A stretch of DNA of 64,000 nt from Megalobrama amblycephala (taxonomy: Eukaryota; Chordata; Actinopteri; Cypriniformes; Xenocyprididae). Position 1 is the stretch's first letter. Each line of letters opens with the position of its first letter. Below, piece after piece: positions 1-15,000 of this stretch. The translations under genes and the position numbers were made by a program. Where the stretch lies: positions 36,966,447-37,030,446 of the forward strand of contig NC_063049.1 in the NCBI RefSeq assembly GCF_018812025.1, given 5' to 3'. The notes beneath the pieces are model-generated. The model made no database searches, had not been told where the DNA came from, and saw nothing but the letters and a program-made list of their open reading frames with translations.

Positions 1-34
1 TTGATTTCCTCTTTCAGGCATGGAGCCTCTCCAA
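1..34 (-). CDS. ttn: possible start of the next titin exon (very tentative)
   Basis: On the coding strand a phase-1 compatible acceptor (CCTCTAG) at 35-41 would open a frame [10 protein letters not shown] to the window edge, after a 93-bp intron. The length is normal for this gene and an Ig is expected here, but 11 residues cannot prove the call. The exon may equally begin beyond the window. Confidence 0.25.
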
Positions 35-3000
35 CTAGAGGATCAATTAAACACATTAGTCACGTTGCATACTTTATAAATGTTTATTTCAGAAAAAGAA
101 AATATAAATAACATTTCATTAACTTACCACTCAGTTTGGTTTTAATGCCCATTGCTGTTCTTCTTGGTCTACTCAGTCCAGTTTCATTTTCAGCAAATAT
201 TCTGAACTCGTACTCTGTTGCTTCCATGAGTCCACCCATGGTAAACTGTCTGTCTTTTGAACGCTCTTTGTTGCATTTCTTCCAGGCACTTTCACCTGCT
301 TGCCTGTATTCAATCCAGTACCCAAGGATTTCTTTTCCACCATCAGATTCAGGACGCAACCAGTGAATGGTTATGCAGTCCTTGGCTATAGAGATGATGT
401 CAATCTCACCGGGTTGGCCTGGTTTATCTGTTGAACACAGAGAATAGATCAAGGATGTAAAAATACTTTAGTTTTTATTTAGGCAAATTGATAACTTCTT
501 TGGAAGGGAGAGGGGAGGGTTACGTACCAAATGGATCTTTGCATACAACTGACTCGGATACAGGTCCAGGCTCACTTTGACCAATATCATTTTGAGCAAT
601 CACACGGAACTGGTACTCTGCATCAGGGATGAGACCAGTGAGAGTATACATTGTTGTCGTGATATGTGTCTTGTTATGACGCACCCACTTCTCAGTGGAA
701 ATCTCTCTTCTCTCAACATAGTATCCAGTGACACGAGATCCACCATCATCCTTGGGTCTTGACCAGGACAGGCCAATTGTGGTCTTTGTAACATCCATGA
801 TTTCTGGAGGGAAACTAGGAGGTTCTGGTGGACCTTTATGCAAAATGACCAAAACAATAAAATTATTATTGTGATTTACAATCATTTAAAAGTGGTTATT
901 AAGAAAGTTATGTTAAAAGAAGCAATGATAAAAATGCGTACATAGAGGAGTCTTTGGTGTAACAGATTCATCAGATTTGAGGGATTTGCTTATACCAAAC
1001 TGGTTCTCTGCTGTAATCTTGAAGTGATATTCAACATTTTCTTTCAGTCCTTTGACCACAAGTGATGTATCAACTACACGTGAGTCCACAGTGTACCAAG
1101 CTGCTTTAGGGACCTCTCGCCTCTCCACAATGTAACCAAAGATATCGGAGCCACCATCATCTGAGGGCGGTCTCCAGCTCACTCTGACTGAACGTGCCTG
1201 AATATCATCAAATTCAAGAGGACCCTCGGGTGGATCTGGGCCTCCAATAACTTTAACCTTAATATAGACTGCCTTCTTTCCACATTTGTTTTCCAACACA
1301 AGGTCATAGGTGCCAGTGTCATCTCTGTGGGCCTCCTTGATCACAAGCTCAGTACGTTCTTCACTGGTTGCAATCATAGCTCTGTGAGAAATGTCACGAC
1401 CTTCCTTTGTCCACTTGCATGTTGGGAAAGGTTTGCCCTTGATGGGCACAGATAGTCTAATGACCCCTCCTTGTCTGACAACATAGCCTTCCTGGTAGAT
1501 TTTATCCAGCTCATAATCAGGATAATCTAAAAAAAAGGAAAATATAGTTCTTACATAACAAAAACACACTGCCATATACAGAATAATACAGTTTGTATGT
1601 GTATATATATTTATAATAACATATTCTAATTCTCATTGTTAGGTATTTCATCTTACCAAGCATTTCTGTAACTTTGACCACTCCTGGAATCTCAGCTGGT
1701 TCTCCAGCTCCACCAGCATTACATGCCAACACACGGAACTTGTATTCAGCTCCCTGGGGCATATGTGTCAAAGTGTATTCACAAATCTTTGTTGGTGTTG
1801 TGTTGCATTTTGTCCATTCAACCTGGTCAACCTTCTGCATCTCAATCAGATAGCCAGTTATAGCAGCACCTCCCTCTTCCTCTGGAGGAGACCAGGCAAG
1901 TGAAACTGATGTTCTTGTGGTATCTGTGACTCTTGGATTCAGTGGAATACCAGGAGGCTCTGTTTAAGAGTAAAGTTGAACACACTGGTCATGTTTGGTC
2001 TACTGACAACTGATTTATTAAATTTTTACAAGCTTGTGTTGTTCCTTTGTACATACCGATAGGATCCATTGCAATAGTTGGTTTAGAGTTTGCACTTGGT
2101 TTTCCAGTGCCTCTAGAGTTGATAGCTGTAACTCTATACTCATATTCAAGACTTTCAATAAGTCCTGTGGCTCTATATCTTGTCATGGTCACTGGATTCT
2201 TATTGATGCGAAGCCATCTGTCGGATCCAGCCTCCTTGCGCTCAATAATGTAGCCAGCAATAGTAGAACCACCATTATCCTCGGGTGGTGTCCAAGTAAT
2301 TGTCATGCCATCATGAGACACATCAAGTATTTCTGGTGTGCCTGGTGCTCCAGGTACAGCTAGAAAAAAGATATAAGACAATTTAATTTACATTTAATAC
2401 TTTCATTTTTAAATAACTTAAATATAAATAAAAATCATCTGAAGTAGAAAAAAAAACATACTTTTGACACTCTTGCATTCAACAACTTCAGATTGCAAGA
2501 ACCCGCCAATACCAAAACGATTTGTTGCAGCCACACGGAATACATATTCAGTTCCTTCCACAAGTCTTGTAAACTTGAACATGGGTCTTGTGACAGATTC
2601 AGACACGGGCATCCATCCAGGTCGATGTGCATCACGTTGCTCAACAACATAGCCACTGACATTTGCACCTCCATCTTTCTGTGGTGGTTCCCAGCTGCAG
2701 GTCACAGATGTGGCATCAACCTCATCAATTTTCATAGGCCCGACAGGTACTCCAGGTTTATCTAAGAAAGTAATACATTTGGTCAATTTAAAAAAAAACA
2801 CTTCAAAATGTAGCTGTAGACCTGAAAAATCTGTAAGGAAACGTAAAATGTTCCTTACCAAGAATGATAACTTTGATGACCTCAGTTGCTGTTCCAGTGA
2901 CATTCTTCACTTCAAGAGTATAGTCGCCAGTATCATCAATTGTGGTTTCACGGACTGTCAGTTTGGTGAATTTAGCAGTTGTCTCAATCTTGATGCGGTC

Positions 3001-6000
3001 AAGTGTGTCCTTCATCTTGGCTCCACCAAAGAACCATGAACAGACTGGTACGGGTCTTCCTTTAATGGGAATGTTAAGCACAATTGGCTTACCAGCTGGC
3101 ACATTGACAATCTTTTGTGGGATGCCAGTCAAGTCAATCTTCGGCATGACTGTAATGAGAATAGAAATAACAATAATTAAACTTTCAAACAAACAAAAAA
3201 TAAAATGAAAATTATTTTTTGACTTCTTTCCTCATTTTATTTTGCAGTTTTTAATGGTATCTTACCTCTCTGTTCTTGTATTGTAACAGGTGTCATGAGA
3301 TCTCTGGGCTCACTGACACCTCTGCTATTTTCAGCTCTGATTCTGAAGAGATATTGCTCATTTTCATTCAGTGAGACAATTGTGTGCTGCAGCACAGATG
3401 ATTTCACATTAGCAACATTCATCCAGCGGTCACTTCCAGATTTGCAGGCTTCAATGACATAGCTAGAAAGTCTGCTGCCACCGTCGTGAAGTGGTTTTTC
3501 CCATCCAAGTATGACAGTTGACTTTGTGGTATCAATGACATATAGATCTTGAGGAACAGATGGAACTTCACACACCAGTACTGCATCTGTAATTTCACAA
3601 GGTTCTCCAATACCATATATGTTCTCAGGCAATACTCTGAAGAAGTATTGTGTTCCTTCTTCCAGCCCAGTGATTCTGTATAATGTCTTCTTGCATTCTT
3701 TTGTCACGGTTTTGTAAGATTTCATTGAAGCTTCACGCTTCTCAATTATGTAGTTGTTGATGGGAGCACCTCCATCAATAGTAGGCACATCCCATGTGAT
3801 TACAACAGACTCTTTTGTGTAATCTTTAACCTTTACTGCAGCACATGGTCCAGGAGTATCTACAAAATTTTAAAAACGGTTTTAAGTGATGTTGCTTAAG
3901 TTACAAAAGGTTTATTTAATTTAAGTAAATGCACAATATTTATTATTAATTGCATAAATTTACTCACCATAAATCTTGACAAGAATGGTTACTACTTTCT
4001 TGCCAGATGGATTCTCTGCCTCAATTGTGTATTTTCCAGCATCATAACGATGTACCTTCTCCACTATTAAAGTTGTAGTGTTTTCTGTAGTATCTATGAA
4101 TCCACGGGATTGTAGGTCAATTCCAGGCTTTCTCCAGGCAACAACTGGTGCAGGTCTTCCAGTTGTAGTTACATGAAGACGTAAAGTGTTGCCAGCTCTG
4201 ATGCAAACAGTCTTCTTCAGTTCATCAGGTAGTTCAATATCAGGAATTTCTGAGAAGATAGCAATAAAAAATGTCATGCAGTAATTCCACATTCCAAAAA
4301 TAGGCCTTTAGGAGCAGAAATTAGCTTGACCATCAGTGGCGTGAACAGGGGTGGGGGAGATTTGAGTCCCTGCCCCTTTAATTGATAATATTAAAATACC
4401 CTTATGGTCATATTGCAGTGCCCCCCAGAACACGGTTTTAAATGAGGGGGCTTCTGCCCCAGCGGAGGTCTGTGCATGCCACTGTTGACCATTATTAACC
4501 ATGTAGATCTTAAAAAAAAAACTTACCAACTCTTTCTGAAGGTGAAGCCTCAATACTGCCTTCACTGAATTCTCCAGTACCCATAGCATTGACTGCAGCC
4601 ACTCTGAAGCTGTACTTTTTGTTACTTGCTAGACCAGAAACTGTGTACTGATTACTGCTCAAGATCTTCTGGGTGGCTCTGTACCATTGCTCTGTTCCCT
4701 CCTCCAGAATCTCAACAATATAGCCTGTGACATCAGATCCGCCATCATACATCGGTCTTGTCCATGTCATACTAATACTGTGTTTTGTGGTGTCTGTAAT
4801 ACGGGGAACTGATGGTGGAGCTGGGGTATCTGTAAAATGAGATGGCAGGTTAGGCATGTTATTATTTTTCTATGCATTTAATCATTTTTCTAGGCCATGC
4901 AGGTCAGTGTTACTCACATGTTGGGTCTCTACAGTGAGCGTACTGAGATGCATCACTTGGAATGCTGGTGCCAGCGGCATTGACGGCTGCAACTCGGAAT
5001 TGATAATCGCTACCCTCAAGGAGACCAGTGATCTTGAGACGTGTATCATAAATGGTGTAGGTTTTGTTCACTCTTGTCCATCTGACACTACTCTTCTCAC
5101 GTTTATCCACAAGGTAGTTTTTGATTTCACTTCCACCATCACTCTCTGGCTTCAGCCACTCAATAATGACATGTTCTTTTCCAATAGCAGTAATATCTGG
5201 AGCTCCAGGAGGTGTTGGAACAGCTATATTGTAATAACAAACTAATGTTAATATTTTATCCTTGGTCCTGTGGATAAACCTTAATTAATGGAAGCATTAA
5301 TACATCGTAATTGTAATTAAACTTACTGTATGCATTTCTTGCAATAACTGGTTCAGACTCCAGGGGCACACCAGGCCCATACTTATTTACACCTCTGACA
5401 CGGAAAATGTACTCATTGTTCTTGATCAGTTTTGTGCTGACACAAGACAGAGTCTTGCATTCATTTTCCATGATTACCCAGTTAAGTCTGCTGGTCTCAC
5501 GTCTTTCAACAATATAATGAGAGACATGATCTCCACCATCCTCCAGAGGAATCTTCCAGGAAACTGTACATTTCTCCTCTGTGACCCTGCTGATTGTTAT
5601 TGTTCCCTCAGGTGGACCAGGTGTATCTTAAATATAAAACATTTTTCTCATGAAATATACAGGGAATAATTGGATTTTTGAGTATTGATACTGTGTGATT
5701 TATTATGTTCTTACCAAGTACTTTAACATTGACAGCGGCTGTTTTGATTCCACTTGCATTCTTCACAGTAAGAATGTATTTTCCAGTATCATTTCTATCA
5801 CATGATTTAATGATTGCCATTGCTCTTGTACTTGTGTACGTCAGTGAGTATTTCTCTCCAGGATCCAGCTCTTTGTCACCCTTGGCCCAATAAACCTTAG
5901 GCTCTGGTTTTCCACCAACAGCAGCATCAAGAACAAGGTCTGATCCTGCTCTAATAGTGATTGTCTCACCCACAAGTTTACTGTCAAGCTCAGCCTTTGG

Positions 6001-9000
6001 TGGTGCTAAAATAAATAAATAACATGTATTAATACATATTCATAACAGTATACAGTATATGTGTGTTTCTACACATACTGTAAGCATGCATGAATTAAGG
6101 AAACCATCTTACTATATTCATCTTTGCATGCGATAAGTCCTGTCGATTCAGATGGCATACTGTGGACTCCAGCACCATTTCTGGCAATAACACGGAATTC
6201 ATACTCCTCTCCCTCATGAAGTGATGTAATAGTGAAGAAGTTTTCTGTGATTGTAGTGTAGTTGCACTTTAACCAACGAGTTTCTTCATCATCACTGGGT
6301 GCCCTGCGTTCAACCACATATCCAACAATCTTGCTACCACCATCATTGAATGGTATAGACCATCTAATAGACACTGAGGTCTTGGTAACATCGTAAACCT
6401 CTGGTTTGCCAGGTGGATCTGAAAATGCAGACAAAAACATGTGATAAATATTAAGCCATGAATAAAACAACATATAAATGATAGTAGAAAGTAACAAAAA
6501 ACACTTACCAACTGGATTTAGAGCCAGTACAGGCCTTGATGGTTCACTTGCTTTACTCAAACCAGCAATGTTCATTGCATATACTCTGAACTGATACTCC
6601 AGGCCCTCAATAAGGTTGGAGACCTTGTAGTGACACTCAAGGCAAGGAATCTTGTTCTCCCTCACCCACAGAATGGTATTACGCTCCTTCTTCTCAATCC
6701 AGTATCCAGTTACTTGGCTTCCACCATCATGATATGGCACATCCCAGCGGATAGAAATTGCATTAGCAGACACTGAAACTACATCTGGGCGAGTTGGTGG
6801 GCTTGGTGAAACTGAAAACAAAAATGTAACAGTTATCAGACTGAAGACAACAAAAATAAATACTGCACCGTTTATCTTTAATTTCAGCAATGGATAAAGT
6901 TATATACAATACTAAATACTTACTGAATGGATGCTCAGCAACAATAGCTTGAGATTCAATAGACTTGCTAACTCCAAACTTGTTCTCAGCAGACACTCTG
7001 AAAGTGTACTCCATGTACTTGGTGAGATGAGTTACTTTGATGGTGGTTCGTTTTACACTTGAATTCACAACCTGCCATGTGGTGGCACCAGACTCACGTT
7101 TCTCAACAATATAATTGGTTATGTCTGTTCCACCATCATCTGTAGGTTCTTCCCAAGTTAGTACACAGGATTCTGATGATATTCCTGAAACCTGAACAGG
7201 TCCGGTTGGCGGGCTCGGTCTACCAATGATATTGACGGTGACAGTGAATGTCTTTGATCCAGCTGCATTTTCAAGCGTGAGATAATACTTTCCACTGTCA
7301 CCTCTCCTGGCATCCTTAACCAGTAGAGTGGTTCTGTCTTTAGAAATCTTAATTGACACTCTGTCTGTTTCTTTGAGTTTCATTTCTTCAAGTTTCCATG
7401 TTACCTTGGGGGCTGGTCTGCCACTGATTGGAATATCAATGGCAAATGAATTTCCAGTTTTGCAAATGATGAGCTGTTTATCTATGCCACTGAGATCCGC
7501 TGTTGGCTCAATACGTGGCTCCTTTATGATGACAGAGGCTAGTGCATCTCGTGGGTGACTAATGCCAGCATCATTCTGAGCCTTGACACGGAACTCGTAT
7601 TCTGTGTTCTCAACCAAGCCTTCAAGAACCATTTTCAAAGATTTAGTTTGACCACCTACAACCCAGTGATCAGAGCCCTTCTTTCTAGTCTCAACAATGT
7701 ATCCAGTAATACGGCTTCCACCATCGTGCTCAGGCTTCATCCATACTAAGCTGGCTGTTGAGGATGTAGTATCAATGATATCCAGTCGCTTAGGTGGTGC
7801 AGGCTCTTCTGTGGCTATAATAGGCTCTGTCATTTCAAATGGCTCACCTTTGCCATACTGATTTTCAGCGGTAACCCTGAAGAAGTATGCTATGCCAATA
7901 TCAAGGTTGGTCACTCTCAGGATTTGACGTGTGCACTTTTCACTGACCTCTTGCCAACTCAATCGACTTGCCTCTCGCTTCTCAACAATGTAATGATGAA
8001 CACGTGCACCTCCATCATTGGATGGTGCATCCCACATGAGTGTCAGAGCACCTCTTGTCACATCCTTGAATGAGAGAGGTCCTGGTGGTCCAGGAGTGTC
8101 CAACACTTTGACTGTTAATGTAATGGCTTTACGACCACTGTTGTTTTCAAGAGAGAGTGTATACTTGCCAGCATCATACCTGGTGCAATTTTCAATTGTC
8201 AAGGTGCTGAATGTGTCTGTGGTATTAATATCCACCATTATGCCAAGATCTCCATCTGCCTTTGTCCATGTGGCAAGTGGGGCTGGTTTTCCACGGAAGG
8301 GAATATGTAGTGTGACTGTTCCGCCGTTCTTCACAATATGTGTCTGCTTGAAGTTTGCATCTATATCAATTTCTGGTGAAGTCAGTCTATCAACAGTTTG
8401 TACAACATTAGGAGTCTCAGAGAATTCTCCCTTGCCAGCACCATTGACTGCACAAACACGGAATTTATACTCTTCACCAGGTTCTAACTCTGTTACTTTG
8501 TAATGTGTATGGATGCAAGTCTGATTGTTGACTCTGTGCCATTCCTCAAGGCTTGCCTTGCACATCTCAATAATGTAACCAATGATTTCCATACCACCAT
8601 CAAACACTGGTTTGGTCCATTCCAAGGTAACAGATGTCTTAGTGGAATCAATGACCTTCACTACAGTTGGTGCACTGGGTGCACTTGTCGGTTCCCTGCA
8701 CTTGAACAATCTGGATGTACCACTTGCAGGTCCAATTCCAGCACCATTTTCAGCCATAACACGGAATTCATATTCATTTCCTTCTGTAAGGTTTGTTACT
8801 CTGTGCCTTATTTCAGTTATTGGTCTCTTTGCGGAAACCTTCACCCATCTTAAGCTCTTCTTCTCTCGTCTTTCAAGAATGTATTGCTTAATCTCATTTC
8901 CACCATCATGTCTTGGTCTTGTCCAGCATAGAGTGATACTGTTTCCTGTTACATGAGTGCAGTCAGGTGTTCCAGGAGCATCTGGTACCGCTGTTAGATA

Positions 9001-12000
9001 TCAAAAAGTAATGTGTTAAAGTCGAGAATAACCAGTACTAAATTAGAAAATGACTGGATCAAGAACAACTATTTTTACTTACTGTACTGCATTTGAGCAA
9101 TGACTGGATCAGACTCTAGTGGCTTGCCCACACCAAATTTATTGACAGCAGATACACGGAACTGATATTCATTGCCTTTAATCAGCTTTGTGGCATTGAA
9201 GGAGCAGGCTTCACACTTGGATGTTACAAGTGCCCATGAAATTCTGGAAGTTTCACGCTTCTCAATCACATAATTAGTGATAGGCGCACAGCCATCATTT
9301 TCAGGTGGGCTCCACCAAAGAGTTGCTTTCTCTGCAGATATATTTGTGAAGCGAAGTGGGCCATCAGGTGGTCCAGGAGTATCTGAATGACACAGAATGA
9401 AAGTAAGCAAAGACCAAATCCAGACCAGCTTTAATAAAACTATAAATCAAAATTTATTTTCGATCATACCTTGTACTCTGACAAGAACATCCACTTTTGT
9501 TGTGCCTGAACTGTTCTTGGCCTCAACTGTGTAGATACCACGGTCATTGCGGTCAGCATCTCTGATGAACAGTGAGCTTGATCCAATAACAGTTGTGATG
9601 TCAACCAGCATTTTGTCAACTTCCTTTCCATCTTTATACCATGTGACTTGAGGTACAGGACGTCCACGTATACTGCAGCTGAGTTTAATATTTTCTCCTG
9701 CCTTGATGGTGAGGGACTTTTCAGCTTCAAACTCAATCTCAGGGATGACTGAAAAAAAAAAAAAAAGATTTTTTATTATTTTTTTATGAATAGCTCCTTT
9801 AGCATACATTATTTAGCATACATTTAATGTAGCATACATTATTTAACATACATTTAATGTAGAACATGGCCATCAAAATGAAAAGCTAAAGTCAAATTTT
9901 ATATTTAATTATTCCTAATATTCAAATTTAAAGGGCATAATTTCAGTTGTTATCACACAATAACATGATCACACAGAATACTTTATGATGTTTTATTAAT
10001 ACAATTCAGGAGGGGCACATTCAGATAATTAACCTAATTAGCACAAGAGGAGCACATTCAGTTAATCAACTCAATTAACGCTAAGATGTATATATACAGC
10101 AGAATTATCTGTTTGTTGACAGTTTATCAGCATCCCTCCACCACCCCATCTCCTCACTTCTAGTTCGAACTATTCTTATCACAACTCTGGGAGGAGTACT
10201 CTGGGTTCAAGCCAAATTCTGAGCTCGGAGCCCTCCCCCCAGACAGCACACCAAAATACCCATAACCTTTACTCTATCTAATTATATGTGTGAACTCGTG
10301 AATTTGCATTTAAAAACATGAGATGTAACGGAATGGGATGGAATGATGCCTTTGTAATTACATACCACTTTCATCCTTGGTCATGATGTAGCCAGATGAC
10401 TGAGAGGGTGGACTAACTGTTCCAACAGCATTCCTGGCAATTACCCTAAATTCAAAGCGATCACCAGCAGGAAGGCCTGTTACTGTAAACTGACATTCGC
10501 TAATGTCAATGAAATTGCATCTCAACCAACGTGCTCTTCCTTGACGTCTTTCAACACTGTATGCCACAATTCTACTGCCTCCATCACGTTTTGGTGGTTC
10601 CCACTGAAGCGTTACAGAGTCTCTTGTAACATCAATGCAGTTAGGGGTGCCAGGAGGATCTAAAGAAGAAAAAAATAAATTTGGAAGTGAAGAAAATGAG
10701 GAATTTTGTAAAAAGATTCATTCTGTCGAATAATAAGCATTGACAAAATGCTTACAAAGTTAATACAAAAATGTTACAAAGACAATACTAAGACTTACCA
10801 ACAGGGGAAATTGCTAGTTTGTGCTTGCTTTGTTCACTGACTGGACTCATGCCGGCATTGTTTTCTGCATAAACTCTGAATGAATACTCCAGACCTTCAA
10901 TAAGTCCAATGGCTCTGTATTCTCTTCCAGAGATAACATTGGAATTCACTTTCATCCACAATAAGCTGTTCCTATCTTTTTTCTCAAGATGGTATCCAGT
11001 GATTGGAGAACCACCATCAAAGCCTGGGGCATCCCACTGAACAGTCATGCCATCACTTGTAACATTGAAAACTACAGGTTTTCCTGGTGGACCTGGTGGC
11101 TTATACTGGTGTTGAGCAACCACATCTGATGAGGTTAGAGGCTCGCTCACTCCATATTTGTTCTCTGCACGTACCCTAAATTGGTATTCAGTACCCTTAA
11201 CCAAATTTGGTATCTTGAATGTGGTCCTGACCACACTAGAGCAAACCATCTTCCATGCTGCTTGACATGTCTCTCGCTTTTCTACGCTATAGCAGGTGAC
11301 CTCTCCTCCACCGTCTTCTTGGGGTTCATCCCATGAGATGATAATACTCTGAGCTTTAATTTCATCAAAACGGATTGGGCCTATAGGCTGAGATGGTGGC
11401 CCAAGTGTAATCACTTTGATGTCAAAGAAGTTCTTGACAAGTTTGTTATCAAGGACCAATGTGTATTTTCCTGCGTTGTCCTTTCTTGCATTTCTTACAA
11501 TGAGACTTGCCTTGTTTTCTGTTTGCCTGAAACGAACTTGTTCACTTTCCTTGAGTGGCACATCATCTTTCATCCACTGAATAGTTGGTTTAGGTTTACC
11601 TTTGTAGGGCAAGTCAATATTTACATTTTGTCCAATGCGAACACTTAATTCTGCATTAGGATAGTCGATAAGGTTAGCCTCAGGCGGTATAAGGAAGTCC
11701 TTTACAGTGACGGGTCCAATTTGAGAGAAGTCACTGCGACCCTTCTCATTTTTCGCAAAAACTCTAAAGTAAATTTCTGAAAGCTCTTTCAGGTGTGTTA
11801 CCTCATAGTGGCAACATCTGCATGTACCACCAATGCTCCAAGTTTCTTCTTCCTTTGTCTTCTTCTCAATAATGTACTCAGAAATGTGGCTGCCACCATC
11901 ATGATCAGGCTTGGTCCATGCCAACGATACAGATGTATTAGTTGAGTCGACCAGTACAAGATCTTTTACAGCACCAGGCATCTCAGTTGCTCTCACAGGC

Positions 12001-15000
12001 TGTGCAGTTTCACAAGGATCACCAACGCCGTATTCATTTTCAGCAGAAACACGGAAGAAATAGGAAATTTCTTCAGACAGACCATCAACCTTGTATGTTG
12101 TATTGGCACATTCATTTGTCACAATGGTGAATGCCTTCATTTTAGCATCCTTCTTTTCAACAATGTAATTTGTGATTGGAGAACCACCATCAATAAAAGG
12201 TGGTTCCCAGCTCAGAGTGAGTTTACCTCGTGTTACATTCTTCACTATCAACCTATTACAAGCAGATGGTGTGTCCAATACTTTAACGGACACAGTGATG
12301 ATTTTTGGCTCTCCGACCCCATTTTCAATTTCAAGAAGATATTTGCCAGTATCATCCCTTGTGACCTTTGGAATGATGAGTGTAGTTGAGTATTCTGTGT
12401 TTTTGATGGCATATCTTGCATCACCACCAATGTTCTTGTCTCCCTTCCTCCATGTTACATTTGGAGCAGGTCTACCCTTAAGAGGGATTACAATCTCCAC
12501 ATCTCTACCAGCCTTTGCTATGTACTGAGTTGACATTGCCATGTCAAGATCCACATCCGCCTCCTCTGTAAATGAAAGAGGAACATATTTGATCAGGTTC
12601 ACAGTATCATAATAAAACAATTTGAATCAGCTTGTATATTGTTTTAGACAGAAAGTACAAACCTAGAATATCTTTGGCTTGCACTGGCTGCATCATCTCA
12701 ATTGAACGTCCAGTTCCAACACAATTAACAGCAGAGACACGGAAGAAGTAGTACACTCCAGGTTTCAAGTGAGATACTACAAACTCAGTTGTCCTTACTT
12801 CTCCTTTAGAACTTATAGTGATCCATTCTGTCTCATCAGCCATTCTTTGTTCGACAACGTAGCTTGTGATTTCACTGCCACCATCATAGACAGGCTTCAC
12901 CCATCCAAGGGTAATGGATGTCTTTGTTGAATCAACAACTCTGAGCTTGGTTGGCTCACTTGGTGGATCTAGAATAGCAATTAGTATATATAACAAATTA
13001 TATTCAAAATATCATGGCATACATTTAATACATATTCTGGAAAATAAATAATAAAAAGAAATCACAAAAAAAGCTTACCAATTGGGTCATAAGCTTTGTA
13101 GAAGATGGACACATCAGAATATGGGCCCGCTCCAGCTTTGGTGATTGCACAGACACGATACTGATACTCATTTCCTTCTGTGAGGTTGCTGACTTTCTGT
13201 CTGGTATCACGAATTGGATCTTTAATAACCTTGAACCACTGTAGACTTTTCTTCTCGCACTTCTCTAAGTAATATCCATCAATATCACTGCCACCATCCA
13301 AACTTGGTCTTTCCCATACCACAGTCATTGTTGATCTTGTAATCATAGTGACTTGTGGTTTAGAAGGCTGACTAGGAGGAACTGTTGGGCAAAATGAAGC
13401 ATTAAATAATATTAGGTCATAACTTTAATAGTAATAAAATAAAATAATAATAGTAATTAATAGTAATAAAACTATTAGATTAATAAATATCTTCTTACCA
13501 AAGGAATTCTGTGCAACTACTGGTCTAGATTCCAAAGGATCTCCAACTCCATATTTGTTCACACCACGGACACGGAATATGTATTCATTGCCCTTAATTA
13601 GCCTTGGGACTGTGACAATGCAGTCTTCTAGTTTTTCTGAGATAATGGACCACAAAATTCTGCTTGTTTCACGTTTCTCCACAATATAGTGGGTAACCAT
13701 TGCACCACCTTCGTCAGCTGGAGGATCCCACATGATAGTCATAGTATCTGCTGTGACTTTCTTGAACTGTATGTCTCCAGCAGGGGGACCTGGTTTGTCT
13801 GATGAAAAGGAGCAAAAATTGTGCCAAAAATGCTTAAATGAGGGATATCAGAGTTAATGAATTAAGGCATGCAATAAATTAAATGCATTAAATACAGTTC
13901 ATTTGTTACTTATTTCCTTAAAAAGTAAAATAACTACATATTAACAAGTAATTAACAAATAACAATTATTAGAAATAATGTTAGATATTATGCAAGTTTG
14001 CAACATACCTTGGACAAGTACTCTGACAGCAGCATATGCTGAGCCTAAAGAGTTCTTGATCTTAAGTTCATATGTTCCAGTATTCAGACGGGTGGCTTCC
14101 CTGACTGAGATGCATGCAGACTCAGTGGTGTTGGAGATAGAAATCTGAGCTCCAGACTCTAGTTCTTTTCCATCTTTGTACCATTCAATTGTTGGTTGAG
14201 GTTTAGCAATAATACCAATTTTAAGTTGAACTGTAGCACCTGCTTTGTATTTTACAACATCAAGATATTCTTGAGGAAGTTCAATCTCAGGGGCACCATA
14301 AGTGTCCACGCATGTGACTGGTCCAACAGTTGCTGATGGGGTACTAATGGAGCCAACTGCATTCTTAGCCATGACCCGGAATTCATAAGATTCATTCTGA
14401 GTCAAGCCTGATATGGTGAACTTTGTGTCAGTAACATTGGTCAAATTAGCTTTTGACCATCTGCCTTTCGGTCCATCTTTCCTTTCAATCAAATATCCAG
14501 TAATTTTACTTCCTCCATCATATGAGGGTTTCTGCCAGGCAATGCTAATCGAACTCTTTGTGATATCAGTCACTCTAAGGTTGTCTGGAGATTCTGTGGG
14601 ACAAAAACAGTGGTAATTAATGTTATTTGTTTGTTCCCACTGGATTAAAAAATAAGAAAACTATAATTATTAATACTCATGGCTTAAGTATATAGAACAA
14701 TTAATTTATAGGAAACTAAATGCTTACCACAAGCATCAATTGCAAGCACAGGATCTGAGGTCTTGCTAACTGGACCAATACCAGCAGCATTTTCAGCTGC
14801 AACCTTGAACTCATAGATCAGACCAGCGTTCACATTTGATACTTTGAAGTGTGTAGCACGGATAACAGTTTTGTTAACTTTCTGCCAAAGAATGCTGTTT
14901 CTGTCTTTCATCTGAAGGTGGTATCCAAATACATGGCTTCCACCATCCGAAGATGGCTCCTTCCAGTTAACAGTAATGCTTTCCTTTGTTACAGCTGACA

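Larger units (their letters stand above)
9749..10365. other. intron with two short tandem duplications
   Basis: 617-bp phase-1 intron. It contains a 30-bp unit twice (9802-9831, 9832-9861; one mismatch) and a diverged 37-bp unit twice (10011-10047, 10048-10084; both begin AGG(G/A)GCACATTCAG). The remainder, including a C-rich patch near 10133-10160, is unassigned. Confidence 0.75.

Noticed and set aside
4334..4484. Structured non-coding RNA from the GC-rich hairpin
   Set aside because: The pairing is explained by transposon inverted repeats with a target duplication.
10133..10225. Possible tRNA-like or SINE B-box (GGGTTCAAGCC near 10201)
   Set aside because: No A-box at the right distance and no tail or duplication; too weak.
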